Assembly (NCBI GenBank): GCA_021613535.1
Contig: CP075495.1
Coordinates: 3,472,001 to 3,536,000 of the forward strand
DNA length: 64,000 bases
Source: Adineta vaga
Taxonomy: Eukaryota; Rotifera
Reading direction: 5' to 3'
Translations under genes and position numbers: made by a program
Shown: piece by piece, positions 27,371 through 49,200 of the stretch
Layout of the letters: each line of letters begins with the position of its first letter
How positions within the stretch are numbered: the first letter of the stretch is position 1
Notes under the pieces: generated by a model
Seen by the model: only the letters and a program-made list of their open reading frames with translations
Told to the model about the DNA's origin: nothing
The model's database searches: none

Positions 27371-29597
27371 TTACATTATTAAACATTTTTTAGTTGACGT
27401 TCGATTGGATGATGTATCAGGTGTTCCAGTCTTTCTTGAATCGACAGGGAAATCCGAATGATCAATTGCAGTTCGTGAACCTTTTTTAACATTTGTTGTC
27501 AATGTACTTGATGTTGACATAACTGATGTTCGACTAGATTTCGTTCCGGGAGAAACTGGTGTTGTCGGTCGAGTTAAAACACTATCAGCTACATTTGGAC
27601 TACTTCCACTATAAATAAGTGTTGATGAATTCGAATTAGCTGTTATTATCGATCGTTTTCCACCGTAGGATGACGATGGAGATGATGGTATTGGTGTATT
27701 ACTATTATCTTCAATTAAATGTCCATCTTGATCGACATTAAAATTAAATTGTCGTTTTTTATCTAATTTTAAAAGTTCTTGAAATGCTTCGCGTATATTT
27801 GTATTCATTTTCGCTGATGTTTCAATCCATGCACATGACCAAAGTGATGCTAATTGTTTACCAAGATTTTCTGTTACTTCACGACATGCTGTTTCATCAG
27901 ATTTACAACCCATTAGCAAAATGGGTGTTTCATTTTGTTGGTCAGCTTTAATTTCACGAATTTGATTATAAATTGGTTTTAATTCTTCAAAGGTTTGCTT
28001 GCTTGCAATTGAGTAAACTAATATGAATGCATGTCCTTTTTGTATACTTAATCTTTGCATGGCTGGAAATTGATGTGCACCGGTACTAAGAAAATAGACA
28101 AATGATAATTATAAAAAAAAAACTCTTTGTTTTTAATTCTATTCGTTCAATCTTACGTGTCAGTTATTTGTAAAGTTGTGATTTGTTTATTACAAGATAC
28201 GACCTGTCGATATGTATCTTCAACAGTTGGAATATAATTTTCACGAAACTGTCCGTTGACAAATCGAAGTACACAATTTGTTTTACCTGATTAAGTTTTG
28301 TTTTTTAATAATAAGGAAAGAAAAAAACGATCGATTATTATTGATGAAAAAAGAAGAAAATTTTATTTTTCAACATACCAACTCCAGCACTGCCAAAGAC
28401 GACGATTCGATAGTCTGTACTCTGATCGGGCATAGCCCGAAAGGGTGTAGACGAATCTTTATTTGGCTAGAATAAATCGGAAGAAAAAACACATTAATAA
28501 GATAAATTTTGTCTATTGAACTTTGATGAGAAACAAATAATAGATGATCATTTGAAATATGTCTTTTAGCTGTCAAGTGTCTTTCCTTGGAGAGAATCAT
28601 CAACATGGAAAATATCCGATGCAAAGTATTAGAAAAGAGAATAAGAGAGTAGGAGGAAAGGGGCAAAGGAAAAAACTATTGAACGCTTTCGAACTTATTT
28701 CGACTTTTTCCTTAGTTCTTCACGCTCATAAACATCCTTATCCTTTACTCTTCACACGTCATCAACAAGCAACCCGTCACTTTTGTCGTCGTTCTCAAGA
28801 GAACATAACAAATGCATACTCATTCTCTCTTTGATTCAAACAACATACAACTAGAAAACATACGAGTACTCATGCTGTTAATTAATCTCTGACATTTTCT
28901 TCTTCTACTTCTTCTGTTGTTGCTTTTTCTTCTCTATCTCTCTCTGTGTCTTTTACTTCATATTTAATATATACATATATATTTATCAGGTGATATGTGC
29001 TACGATTTGTTCTATTTAGTTAATAAAGCAAAAACAAAAACAAGAAACTTACACAGGTGGAGAAAATCTGTCTAGTTAATAATAGAAAAATAGCATCTAG
29101 CACGTAGAATTCTTCTATAAATATCAGATCGATTAACTTAAATAAGAAATGAAAAGAAAAATAAGTCACCATTTTCTAAATTATGATAAATATTATTTCA
29201 ACTAGAGAAAAAGAAAAACATGATGGGAATACATGTATATTATTTCATCATGAAATTAATATGTATCTAACTATGCTTTTATTCTTTTTCTTTTTTCTCA
29301 AACTATATAAGAAATCTTGCAGATTAAATATCATGCATAAATTAACTGAATAAAGATCGACATGTCATATATTGACAAGAAAAGATTAGTTCAAGAATTT
29401 CTTAACGAACTTTTGATAGTATAGTTATTTGATATGTTTCTGTTCGTATGAAATATAAATAAACAATGAATTTAATAACCTTTGGTCAATGTCAATAGAT
29501 CGCTATAGATGAATATCTTTATCTCATTAATTAGTTTTGAGAGCGGAAAAAAAAATCAAAAATGATTTTATTATTTTCTTACCTTATCAAGTGCCAT
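27371..29597 (-). CDS. DIRAS: DIRAS-family Ras-like small GTPase
   Basis: Closest to vertebrate DIRAS1/2, Ras-subfamily proteins with low GTPase activity that restrain growth signalling. Core: [20 protein letters not shown] (P-loop GxxxxGKT), [17 protein letters not shown] (effector region), [18 protein letters not shown] (DxxG; the Ras Gln61 position is not Gln, as in DIRAS), [29 protein letters not shown] (G5) and a C-terminal CLIM prenylation box after a Ser/Thr-rich tail about 90 residues longer than in human DIRAS1. The G4 motif, normally NKxD, reads CKSD (LLMGCKSDE). An additional first exon at 29583-29597 (ATG plus four codons, MALDK, followed by GTAAGA) joins in frame, across a 1116 bp intron, to 28466, adding about 22 residues before the usual Met at 28433. 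Either Met could be used. Confidence 0.9.
28467..29582 (-). other. DIRAS: Long first intron of DIRAS
   Basis: An 1116 bp intron with GTAAGA and TTATTCTAG ends, about twenty times the local norm. It carries TC-rich tracts and no recognised gene. Long first introns in compact genomes often hold regulatory elements; that is an inference here. Confidence 0.6.
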
Positions 29598-32500
29598 TAT
29601 AGTTCAGTTTGACAAACAAAGTAAATAATCAAAATTGTTTCGATACTGTGATTATAGAGCGAATAATGATAGAAAATACACCCTCACTCTTACATACACG
29701 CACAGACATGCTCATGCGCACATCAACGTGCAAGAGATGCTAGTCTCCGATGCATCTATCATCGTTCTTGTTCTTCGTTTCTTTTAGTTGAGTAATAATC
29801 ACTCAGCAGTGGCAGTAGTAGACAAAAGAGAAACGAGAGAAAAGAATAGGAAACACTACAACGACAAAGAGAGAAAAAGAAGAAGAAGAAGAAGTAGAGA
29901 CAGCACTATACGGTTTTTTTCCGAACGAGAACTAACAAGAAAATGAAGAAAAGTTTTGCTAAAAAACCTCACTTCCAACTCCAAAGAAAGCGAACAAACG
30001 AGCGAGCGAACGAGCAAATGGGACAGTGTGTTTATGAGCGATTTAGGTAATAAGAGTAAATGAATGTTCGAAGTTTTATCGGCTCGACATATAAACTGTA
30101 GATAGACCATACGATTGAGTAAAGAGTCAACACCTTCTTTCTTTCTTTCATTCTTTTTTTCTCTCTTCTTCCTCATTTATTTCTTCTTCTTTTACTTCGT
30201 TTATTATTAGTATTTCTGTTTCTTTCTGCGAGAAAAATGATACGTCATGCATGTAACTAGTTTCTTTTCTTCCTATTTAACATTATTTGTATTCATCGAT
30301 ATGTATATACAGAGAGAGAAAGAATTTGACAATTCGATATTGCATACATAAGTTTGGTTCAATTTAATCAATAGGATACTTAGTTTGTCGTTCATGTTTT
30401 CTCTTCTCTTCATATTAACATCGAAAGAATTCGTTCATAGAATTAGTAATGACATTGTAGTTTTCTTTTCAAATCGCTCTACTTTTTTTCTTCTCTCTAG
30501 CCACAAGAGTAATCAAGTTTATTCGATTGTGATCAGAAAACAAGAAGAGAGAAAGTGTATTTGTATGAGAAAAAAATAACTCGATAACGCACGACAATGA
30601 GTTGATGCATAAAATGAACGAAGAAAAAACAAGAACCGAGAAATTTCATTATTAGAGCATGTTAATCAATCGATAATAAAAAATCATGCACATTCAAATA
30701 CTTAAGGCAATTCACTAATCATGGATTGAAATATCTTTATCTCAAAAACAACACATATATCTAACTTACTTTTTGAACAAATTCTTTATTCATTAGATTT
30801 AAAAGCTCTGTATGACGCACGCAACATACCGAGTCTTCTGTTATATATATATATTCAACTGTTACACGCTTTATTCAAAAGAAAATCTGTCACTTTAGAA
30901 ACAACTATATAGAAGATATGTTCATTTATGCTTGGAAAACTTTCTTTTTTCTTCTTCTTTTTCTTGTATTTAGGTGAAATTATATTGTCGAATATGAAAT
31001 TGATAAAGCGGAACAAATATCATTAGAAGAGAAAAAGAAAGGAGAAGAAAAGACATTTTCTTTTTTCTCTTCTATATCTTCATTTTGAATAAATCTTCAA
31101 GGAAATTTTGTTGTATGAAAACGCAAAAAAAAGAAAATTTTACTTACTTAAATTAATTCACGTTGTTACTTTTCTCGGAAAATATGAAACCATCTTCAAA
31201 TGAATATATTTCGAATTCTTTTTATCAAATGTTCTTGATCGGATCAATAGCAAGAAGAAAAAAAAACTTATATCATGTATATATTCTACTGCTTACACTC
31301 GACTTCCGTTCGGTGAAGTATTGTGTGAAAAACACACCTAGTCTATCAACATTTTATGCATTGATATAATTGTTTTTCTTTGTTCTTGTGCCAGTTGTTT
31401 TTTGTCTGATTTTGAAGAAATTCTTGCTAGCATATGTAATTCCGATAGAATTAATATTGTGACAAGAGACAAAAAAAAGAGATTCTCAAGAGAATCAATG
31501 TATTAATATGAAACAAATCTGAATAATGAATTGTTTGTATTAAAGAAAAACAAGTTTTGTTCAATAGAGCACAAAAAATACAAAAAAGAAACCTCGGATT
31601 TTATGCTTGATTGTTTTAATTTCAACAACAAACGAGAAAAGATAAATACATCAATGTTTTCTTAGTCAAGCAGAACAAAACGATCGATTTTCACTTTCAA
31701 TCTCAAGTCGTTTAAAATTTTCCGATTATTTAAAGATCTGTAGGACATTTTTCCTACTTCCCATATGTTCCTTCCACAATAATTCATGCAAAATCTGTCT
31801 ATCTCTGTGAACTCTGTGATTAATTACAATGAATAATAAATTAAAATCATTTACAATTTAAACGAAATGATCTAAATGAACTTGATAGATCATTTCTTAC
31901 AAGTAGAATGCTATCTCGAGAATTTATCGATTATTTTCCAAGACTTCATGAAAAAAATACCTTATTCATTCATTGTATTTCTTAGAAATGATGAACATCA
32001 AGTGCAAATAATTTATACTGATTCAATTGAAGAAATATTCTTTTCTCTCTTCAATAAAGTTCATTGAATCTTTAAAACAATCTTTCTGATTTAAATATAG
32101 ATTAAACTGAAAGTATCTTTTGTTTTTTTCAATTTCCTTTACTATTTTCATCATGTATATAAACGTGTCGAAGAAAAAAACATTTTATCAGGATTTCATT
32201 CTAGCGTGCAAAGTAACGATATATAATTAATATAAACTCAATGAATATGTCATGGAATATAACCAATTACCTTTTGTTTTTAATATAAAAAGTTCTGATA
32301 GAATTCTTTTAGAAATGATGATATAGACAAGAAAGAAACTTTAACATATACGAATATAATTATGTATAAAACTTGAATGATTAGATGTCTTCTGCTATCT
32401 TATCTACATTTAGCATGCAACAATAGATTTTTCCTTTTATTAATCAATTCAATTCGAAGATTAGCATTACAAAGTATTGAAAGATCAATCTTGGCAATTG

Positions 32501-32830
32501 GTTATATACGTTTTACTAATACCATTCAAAAGAGTCAAAAGAACAATTGTATTGAACAAAATTTCGATAGAGATTATTTGTTTTCGTTCTTTCAAATAGT
32601 TAAACTATTTTACTTCATTATACACAACATTTTATCAGTAATTATCAACTGAAAATAAAACGACATGATTCACAAAAATACATCAAGTTTTATTACTAAC
32701 CGAAACATAATCACATTTCAAAAACTCGTCTTCTCCTATATTTAACTAATCGATATATTTTTCTACTTAATCATCAGTCTACTATACACATAGTCCGTAG
32801 TAAAGTAGTACCTTATTTCCTGTCACTTCA
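29598..32830. other. Gene-poor region
   Basis: The largest apparently non-coding stretch (3.2 kb). It holds the presumed DIRAS promoter near 29600-29850, numerous poly-purine and poly-pyrimidine tracts, and short intron-less open frames (for example plus 31876-32067 and 32377-32652) that look like chance. AATAAA on the minus strand near 32680 probably ends the small gene above it. Confidence 0.5.
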
Positions 32831-33111
32831 TTATTGGTGAATAATCCTTCTCAATATTTTCCTCTGAAGAGTTTCAACATGCAAAACCTAATAAGAAAAA
32901 GGCTCAGTCAAGCGAATATGCCATCTTTATTTTGCTCATCGAAGTAAAATGATCAACGCAACTAATGTTTATTGTAGAAATCGATTTATTCTTATGGATC
33001 AAAAAGAAATTCGAATAAATCAAATATTTGAAAAACAAAAACTCTTACCCCAGGTGCAAATATCATTGCTTTTGATTGACTACGATTTGAACGTCCACAT
33101 GCACCAGCCAT
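32831..33111 (-). CDS. Possible 39-residue two-exon small protein
   Basis: I do not recognise it. ATG at 33111 opens a 63-nt exon (33049-33111) encoding MAGACGRSNRSQSKAMIFAP plus Gly and ending in GGG|GTAAGA. An acceptor TTCTTATTAG leads to a 57-nt exon (32831-32887) encoding VLHVETLQRKILRRIIHQ and a stop. The join is in phase. AATAAA lies about 150 bp downstream. The first exon could instead be the start of a longer gene using another acceptor. Support is only the two good splice signals, phase and poly(A) signal. Confidence 0.3.
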
Positions 33112-34113
33112 GATTAGATCGAAATATAAAGATGTAAACTTGTCACTAGAAATAAAATTTCAAAGAATCGATGAAAAAAATTGAATCACTTTTCTTTCTA
33201 TGTATTTATTCATCTACTTACCAATGTGTTTATTGAATTTATTCAAGAAATTATTCTTCTTGTCACCATCAATTAAGTTATTCAATGACGAAAATAATAT
33301 CGAAAAAAAGACGACGAATAATTACTTTCTTTTCAAGTTGTACATGATGAAAAGCGTAGAAAAGACGACTGATCAATGGACAGCAGGTTGGCAATTTGTA
33401 TACATTCATTCATGATGAAATCATCGATTGAAGGTTGATTCTTCTTCGTTTCAATATATTGCTTCTACAATGATGTTGTCGTTGCTGTCGTCTTTTTTCA
33501 TTAAATCAATGCATGTTTGCGTGTGTGTTCCCTATTTTTTTTCTCATTGCTCTTTCACTAGAATTGTGTCCGTCATGAGACAATTTCATAGAAGCAATAG
33601 CACAACATGAACACTCCGATTCTCTCTTTCATATCATAACATTCTTAGTTTTTTCTTCTTTTTCTTCTTCTTCTTCTTTTTCTTGCTGCTTGTGAATCTT
33701 ATTATTAACGAAAGATTTTTTGTCCGTATAAATTGAATAGAAAGAGGTGTATACACGTCGAGAAAAAGATGATAAACCTAATCTGAAACTGATGATGACA
33801 ATTCTCAAAACCATTATATACTTATCTATCTGATTCTTTTCCTCGAAAATAAAACAAAATAAAAAAAGAAGGTACAGAAGAATCTTTCAAGCACAGATAT
33901 GGGTGTGTGAGGAAAGATTTAGCAATCGCGCTAGAAATAACAACATCCACCTTTTTCACTCTCATTTTCTCGCCGTATTCTTCTTTTCATATTGAAAAGA
34001 AGAAGAAAAAAAACATACGCCTTCTTTTCTCTATCTCAAATTTATTTCCTCAAATGTGATAACAATCTTTAATGAAGAAAAAAAACACACACACTAAAGT
34101 TCTGATCATCGAA
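33112..34113. other. Intergenic region
   Basis: About 1 kb between the possible small gene and the multi-pass membrane protein. It contains a long TTC/TTTTTC pyrimidine run near 33645-33685. No supported exon. Confidence 0.5.
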
Positions 34114-35146
34114 TTACGATAGTTTAAGATATTGATATTCTCGCCAAGCAACATATAATGGAAATGCTAAACATGGTGTAATAAAAAATACGATCATGAA
34201 TAGAAAAAAACCAAGAATACGTTTGATTTTCGATGAATATATTTCATCAGTTATTCGATAAAATAAATATTCATTTGTAAAAATAAATAAAATTAAACTA
34301 AGAAATAATGAGAGATAATCAATTGACCATATGAATGTGACAGGATGTATTATATTCGTTAATTTTGTCACATAACTCTGTTTAATTAATTCAAATGAGC
34401 CATGCATGATAAGACTAACGAGTGAAATGAAAAAAAGTGGAGCTGAAAGAATAAATAGAGTCACTTGACAATGAACAATTAAACGATGACTATTTATAAT
34501 CCAACAACGTTGAATTGCTCTCGAAAATAAACGACATGGCAACGAAATTAATGAAAATGCCATCGGAGATATGAGTAGAATAATAGATAAAATTGATGCA
34601 AATAATTTATCTGATGAAAGAAAATAGATTAAATATGTTGGAACAATAATCATACAAATAATATAAATTAAACCAAGACATAAGATATCGATTGGTACAG
34701 GTGATTTATGTGGATTTGCTTTTGATTTATAAAAATAGATATATGATGGAAGGAAGAAAATTGGAAAAGATATTCCAATACCAAATATGATTAACAATGT
34801 TTGAATTATCATTTGTCCAAGAAGGCCAGAAACATTTGTACGTGTTGATTCCAACAATAATCTGTAAAAATACACTTGCATAGGTTAATAAAAGTGTGAC
34901 CATTATATATCGATCCCATTCTGTTTGAAGAGCCTTTGTTGTAATTAAACGTGTAAAACAAAGTACAATTGGTTGTGTATCATTTTTACATTGATGAATA
35001 AGGACAGAATTGATATTCCCTTCAATTGATACGACAATAAAACCAGTTAGACATAATAAACCTAATAGAATCGAAAGACATGTAAGGAAATATTTGAAAC
35101 AATGATTAGATTGATTTGGCGAAACATCTAAATCGAGACGAAGCAT
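34114..35146 (-). CDS. Unrecognised multi-pass membrane protein with apparent frameshift
   Basis: I do not recognise the family. Two intron-less frames on the minus strand overlap at 34727-34881: the upstream one (start 35146) encodes a charged N-terminus and two membrane segments, the downstream one six more up to the stop at 34114. Joined, they would give about 340 residues with roughly eight hydrophobic helices, including LLIIFGIGISFPIFFLPSYI, LCLGLIYIICMIIVPTYLIY and LGFFLFMIVFFITPCLAFPL. The shift from first to second frame is +1 and must lie near 34860-34900. I found no intron of normal size that joins the two frames in phase. It is either a pseudogene, an assembly base error, or a shifted translation. 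Lack of introns is unlike its neighbours. A 7TM-receptor-like identity is possible but no receptor motif is visible. Confidence 0.5.
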
Positions 35147-35744
35147 TTCTGTTTTGTTAAATAGATTTCAAATGTCTTTTATTTTTCTTTGTTGTTTTTT
35201 TATTAAACTATCTGTAAGATAAGAATATATGAATAGAGATAGTTTGTCTGATGTCATTTGACGAATGAAACACAGAATTATCTTTTCTTTTGTTCGTTTG
35301 ATTTTCTGATTCATTAGTATTGTTGTTTGAAAATATAGATGTTGATTGCATCGATAACAAATTATTTACTCGGATAATACTGAATTCATCATTGATCTGA
35401 TCTTGTCAAATAAATATGAATATTTATGAGAAAGTTAGGATTTCTTATCTCTGTTCACTCAATGATCTTTTCTTTTATTGTAGAGATTTATGTATTAAAT
35501 AATCTTGATTCAATGAAATTTCAATTGTACGATAAAACTTAATACTAGAAAGATTTAATTTATTGATGATAATTCGAAATAAATGTTCCTAATTGAAAAG
35601 GGAAAATCTCTTCAGCAAAAAAAAAGGAAATAAAGAAAAAAATTAAAAAATATTAAGCGAGAATAAAAAGAAAAATCGTACGAAACGGTTTACAACAATA
35701 AAATTTAATCTAAGAACATCTGTCTTTCTTCATTATATTAAAGA
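35147..35744. other. Intergenic region
   Basis: About 600 bp, upstream of the multi-pass protein and downstream of the ABCC gene. AT-rich; no gene found. Confidence 0.55.
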
Positions 35745-43489
<7,745 letters not shown>

Positions 43490-43937
43490 TATGTCTAAAA
43501 AATAGTAACAAAGTTCATAGTAAAAACAACTTTAATAATAAGAATGTGTCTGATGGATTCTCACTTCCTACCCGAACTATCACTTTCCTCTATTCATTCG
43601 AGATGCTATATGAACAATCGATAAGTAACACACATTCTAGTTCTTTTCTTTTAATTTGACAACAGATATCCAACTAAATATACTTATGTTCTTTTGAACA
43701 TCTTTTCAATTAACTTGAGTATACAATAAACAAAAAGAAAGAAAATTTTTAATAGCGACAGTGAAACATTTCGTTTTTCTTTATAAATCACATTGTAAAA
43801 AAGACATTTGTTTCATGACTATGACGATAGTATTTTTTCTGTTTTTCGAGATTTACATATGTTAAACAAAAATATTTCGACTGTCAAAATAGAAAAAGAA
43901 AATAAAACGATATGATTAGACGTTTGATTGAAATTAT
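43490..43937. other. Spacer between UBE2K and ABCC
   Basis: A 448 bp gap between two tandem minus-strand genes. Contains the acceptor-like site just upstream of the ABCC start; otherwise nothing recognised. Confidence 0.55.
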
Positions 43938-44923
<986 letters not shown>

Positions 44924-46242
44924 GATTGATTGAATAAGTTTTATGAAATAAGATATATCTGCAAAATATTGACTATCATTATTATTTTTGTTTTCGAATA
45001 GAGAGAGAAAGAGAGAAAGAATAGATACAACAGAAATATTTATCTTTAGTTACCATAAACAAAAAACGAACTTTCGTTGCCTAAGACTTTATTTCGACTT
45101 TTTCGTTTTTCTCTAAACACAAAAAAAAAGAAAGGAAAAACAAACTGAACACGCACACTCAAACATACAGCAAAAAATGAAAACGACAAACAAACAAACA
45201 AAACAAAGGATTCTACATTTTTCTTTTTGCTAAAAAAATAACTGCTCAATCAAAGAAAAAAGAACATATAAGCGCAAGTTTATAATGTAATATGATGAAG
45301 AGGACTCCACAAAATACTGCTGCATAGACCCAAGCGACTGTTGTTTGACCATCGTGAAAACCGAAAAAATACACACAAGCATACACATATGTATTATGAC
45401 TTGAAAACGCGGACGGGGTGCTTAGATATCACGCACACAGGTACAAGCAAACAAAGAATACTTGCTCAATCAAAAAAAGAAACGTTCGTTTTTGGTTGAA
45501 TTGTTTATTTTTGTCGTCATTACGTATGAAATGATAGTCCACCGATTAGCACCAGAACAAGTATAACAATGTTGTAGAATAGGTTCGAAGAGTTGATTAA
45601 ATCCGTGCTTCTTCCTGAGGCTAGTCAAAAAGTCGAGTATCCTGAGTGGTAAATATGATGATAGAGCAAGAGAGAGAGAAAGAGAGACAAGAACCAAACC
45701 GGATCGGTGTAATACAAACAATCACACGGTGAACAAAATAACGAAAGAAGATATAGACTATATGAGATTTAGCATCATCAAAAAAAGAAAAAGAGAAGAA
45801 GAAGAAGAAAGAAAGAACTAAACAAATAGCAAGGAAAAAAAATCAGATTCATTGATGATCTCTTTTATTGCTATATGAACATAGAATTGAAAAGAAAACT
45901 AGAAACTTAAATGAGTTTGAGTACGTGTATGTGTTTGTGTCAAAAAGAAAAGAAAAAACAAACAAGCTAGTGAAAGACTCGCGCTAGGCAAAAGACAAAA
46001 TGAAAACGAAGATCTAGAACTAATGTGAAATACTAGAACATCATCGCGCGCTACCTACATTGCACACATACATACACGTACAAGAATGAAAACACGAACA
46101 AACAATGAATAGCTTTAAACCATAGACTTCATAGTTATTAGTTTTTTGCATTTAGTAATTGCAATAGAATCACACCTTTATTAGGTTCTGAATATCTAAA
46201 ATGAACAAATCTATGATATTTTTCTGAAATTATTTGTTTTAT
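44924..46242. other. Intergenic region
   Basis: 1.3 kb between N4BP2 and UBE2K (both minus). Purine-rich tracts near 45780-45815; no exon or RNA recognised. Confidence 0.55.
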
Positions 46243-49200
46243 TTACTTGTAATTTCGTTGTTGTAAATAAGTTAGAATCACTGAACGTATTTTTCCATGA
46301 CCACCAGCACCATAAATAGAATTTTTTCCATAACCAGTAATAATTTCAATCGATTTCGGTGTTGTTCGTCGTACTTTTCCACAGAGTTCATTTTCGATTT
46401 GTTTAAATAAATTCAAAGCTTCATCCGAATGTAAACCATGAAGATCAAGTTGATGAGTTTGATAGAATTGTGTTAATCGCCATTGAGATAAACGTTCGCC
46501 TACTATTCGATTTGCTTCTTTTATCAATTGTGTTTCTTTACTAGCACGATGAATATAGTATGAAGCAACACCAGACATTCCATAACGATTTGCTTGATGA
46601 GCTTTTGCATAGAATTCTTTACGTTGTTGTCCATGACGAAGTGCATCATATCGTAAACTTTCATACGATTCATGAACTGATTCAACTTGTATCTTATTTG
46701 TTGGTAGAGAACGAGATGATGATGATAATGATGATATAGATTGTGACGATTGTGGTATAGTTGTAATAGATGCATGCTCATCTAGCATTGTCAATATACA
46801 GATGTATGTTATATCATAATTATATTCATTTTCTCGAAGAATATCATAGAGAAGGTCGCTGTCAAACGAAGGAAAATGAACTTCAAGTTCTTTTAATTTA
46901 TATTCCGATGCATAATCAAGTTGACGTTTCTAAAAATAAATCACTTTTTAAAGGTTTAGATTTATCACGGTTAAATACCTGTTTTGGTTTCTGACAACTT
47001 GCTACTTGTTGTTGCTGTTCACTGATAATCTGTTTTAAAGATGGTATATCATTTGTTTTAACTTCTGTTGATGGTTGTTCATCAGATGGTAATTTCCATT
47101 TTTGATTAATAGGATTCGTTTTTGTCTTCATCTCCTTTTTCTTCTCAACTATTGGTTGATTGATTGGATTGGATTTATTCAAAAACCTTTGTAATCCTTG
47201 ATAGATATTCCTAGATAAATCATCATCACATACTAATGATACACTATCATGATTTGATGAAAGTAAAGATTTATTGGGAAGTTCTCCATAAAGTTGTTCC
47301 AGCGAACTAATAATTGACCAAGGAATATGAATTAATTTCGATTCGGTTAATTCTATATCATTTTTATTTGTCGATATATCCTCTAATATCTCATTATCAG
47401 TTATATCTTCAAGTAGATCATCAATAGATTTTGAATCAAATAGTGGATTATATGATTTAATTTGTTCATTCCATTGATTTAAAGTATTTAAACATAATTG
47501 ACGTAATGTTCGAATTCGATTGAAATCACCATTATCTTGTTGAAGAAGATATGCATCGAGTTGTGTACGTGTCCATTGAATATTTTCATGGCAATCATCA
47601 TAGAATTGTCGAATAGTTTCCAATGATAAACGATTTGCATAAGTTTCAATTAGTGCATCAAATTGATTATCATTCAAATCAACTTGAATACCACATTCGT
47701 TATAACCAGGACGTGGTGATATCGATGGAGTTATCGGTAATTTAATTGACGAAGATGAACAACCGATTAAAATCAAATCAGATGAATTTGAATGAAAGTT
47801 ATTCGATGAACATTGTATACCAATATGTTTTGTTGATACGGACGGATGATTTGAAGGTTTATTAAATTCATTGTGAAGAATATTTAATAATTGTTGATTA
47901 TCAGAACTAGTGTATTGATTTTGTTTACAAGGAATCGTTGATGAATAATCCCTAGAAGAAGTAATGATATTTTATTGGTGGAAAGAAAATCATTTTTTTG
48001 ATGAAAATGATTAGAGTATTTTTTTTCAAAATATTTACTTCATCGTTAATTTATACATTTTCTTTAATGTACTATCGATTGATTTAAGTACTTTTCGAAC
48101 GTAGAAAAAACAAATCGATTTTCGTAAAAGATAAGTATGGCAAGGGAACTATATGTTTTAGTGGTGGACTGAAAGTCTAGGGTATGGAAGAATATGTTTT
48201 CACAGGAAAGAAAGAAAAAGAGAAGAAAATATTTGTAGTTCACGATTACTTTTAGATATAAATCTATGAAAACGATTTTCTTTACCTTAGAAGATTATTC
48301 TGTTGATCGAAATTTTTATTAGCAATATCCATCGAATGATTATCATCATAGTCATCAATGACTATAAAATCTACATAATCATCAGGTAGAAAAACTTGAA
48401 AATTTGGTTGTTGTAATAAACATTCTTGATTAATATCCATTTGATTATTATTATTATTATTATTTGTATTCAATACAAGTTCATTTGATGGTTGTTTATT
48501 TTTATTTTTACGTCGTTTCTTTGCAACTAAACTTGATTGTGCCGATAATGGTGGTGTTAAATTAGTTGTATCTAAACATCTTGAGTATGTTGATGTTGTT
48601 GTATTTGGTAAACGTAAGAGATGTTCAGTATTAAACGAATGATCTTGATTTGTTGTTGATGAAAATCGAGTAAATGTACGATGAAAACGTGAATGTGGTG
48701 TTGAAGGTGTTGATGGTAATGATGTAGTGGTCGGTGATGATGATATCAATGATAGATCATGAAAAGAAACCGATAATGGAGTTGAAGTGGGTGACGTTGT
48801 TGCTGTAGTTGTTGTCGTAGTTGGTAATGTTAATGATGAGGATAATAATGTTGTTTGATAGAAATTTGATGTTAAAAATAAAATCATATCATTAATACAA
48901 AGACGTACATCATTGAGTATAAGAGAATCATCGATGATATCATAGAATTTTTTTGATGTCAAAATCGGATCAATAATTTCTTTATCTTTCTTTCGAATAT
49001 CTTGTTCAGAAGAAAGAATATTAGTAGATTTCGTTGCTGAAGCTAATTGATCAAGAATATTTTGAACCGTTACATTATGTTCAAAACGGTTTAACATGTC
49101 GTGGATACGTCGTAAAGGTAAATTATGACGATTTCGTCTAGAGAAAAATTGAAATTACTGAAAAAACAAACTAGAAATATGTTTAAGAAACTCACTTAAA

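Noticed and set aside
29856-30176. Open frame of 106 codons on minus near the DIRAS upstream region
   Set aside because: Translation of purine/pyrimidine simple sequence (Lys/Glu/Arg then Leu/Ser runs); no gene-like features.
31876-32067. Open frame of 63 codons on plus
   Set aside because: Intron-less, no recognisable motif, no neighbouring exon in phase, and surrounded by non-coding-like sequence.
32377-32652. Open frame of 91 codons on plus in the gene-poor region
   Set aside because: No splice sites, homology or codon bias; an open stretch of this length is expected by chance a few times in this much AT-rich DNA.
47700-48290. Possible boundary between two genes inside N4BP2
   Set aside because: The ~330 bp gap has in-phase donor (CTTCTAAG|GTAAAG) and acceptor ends that join LLR to DYSS, and the domain order matches a single N4BP2 protein.
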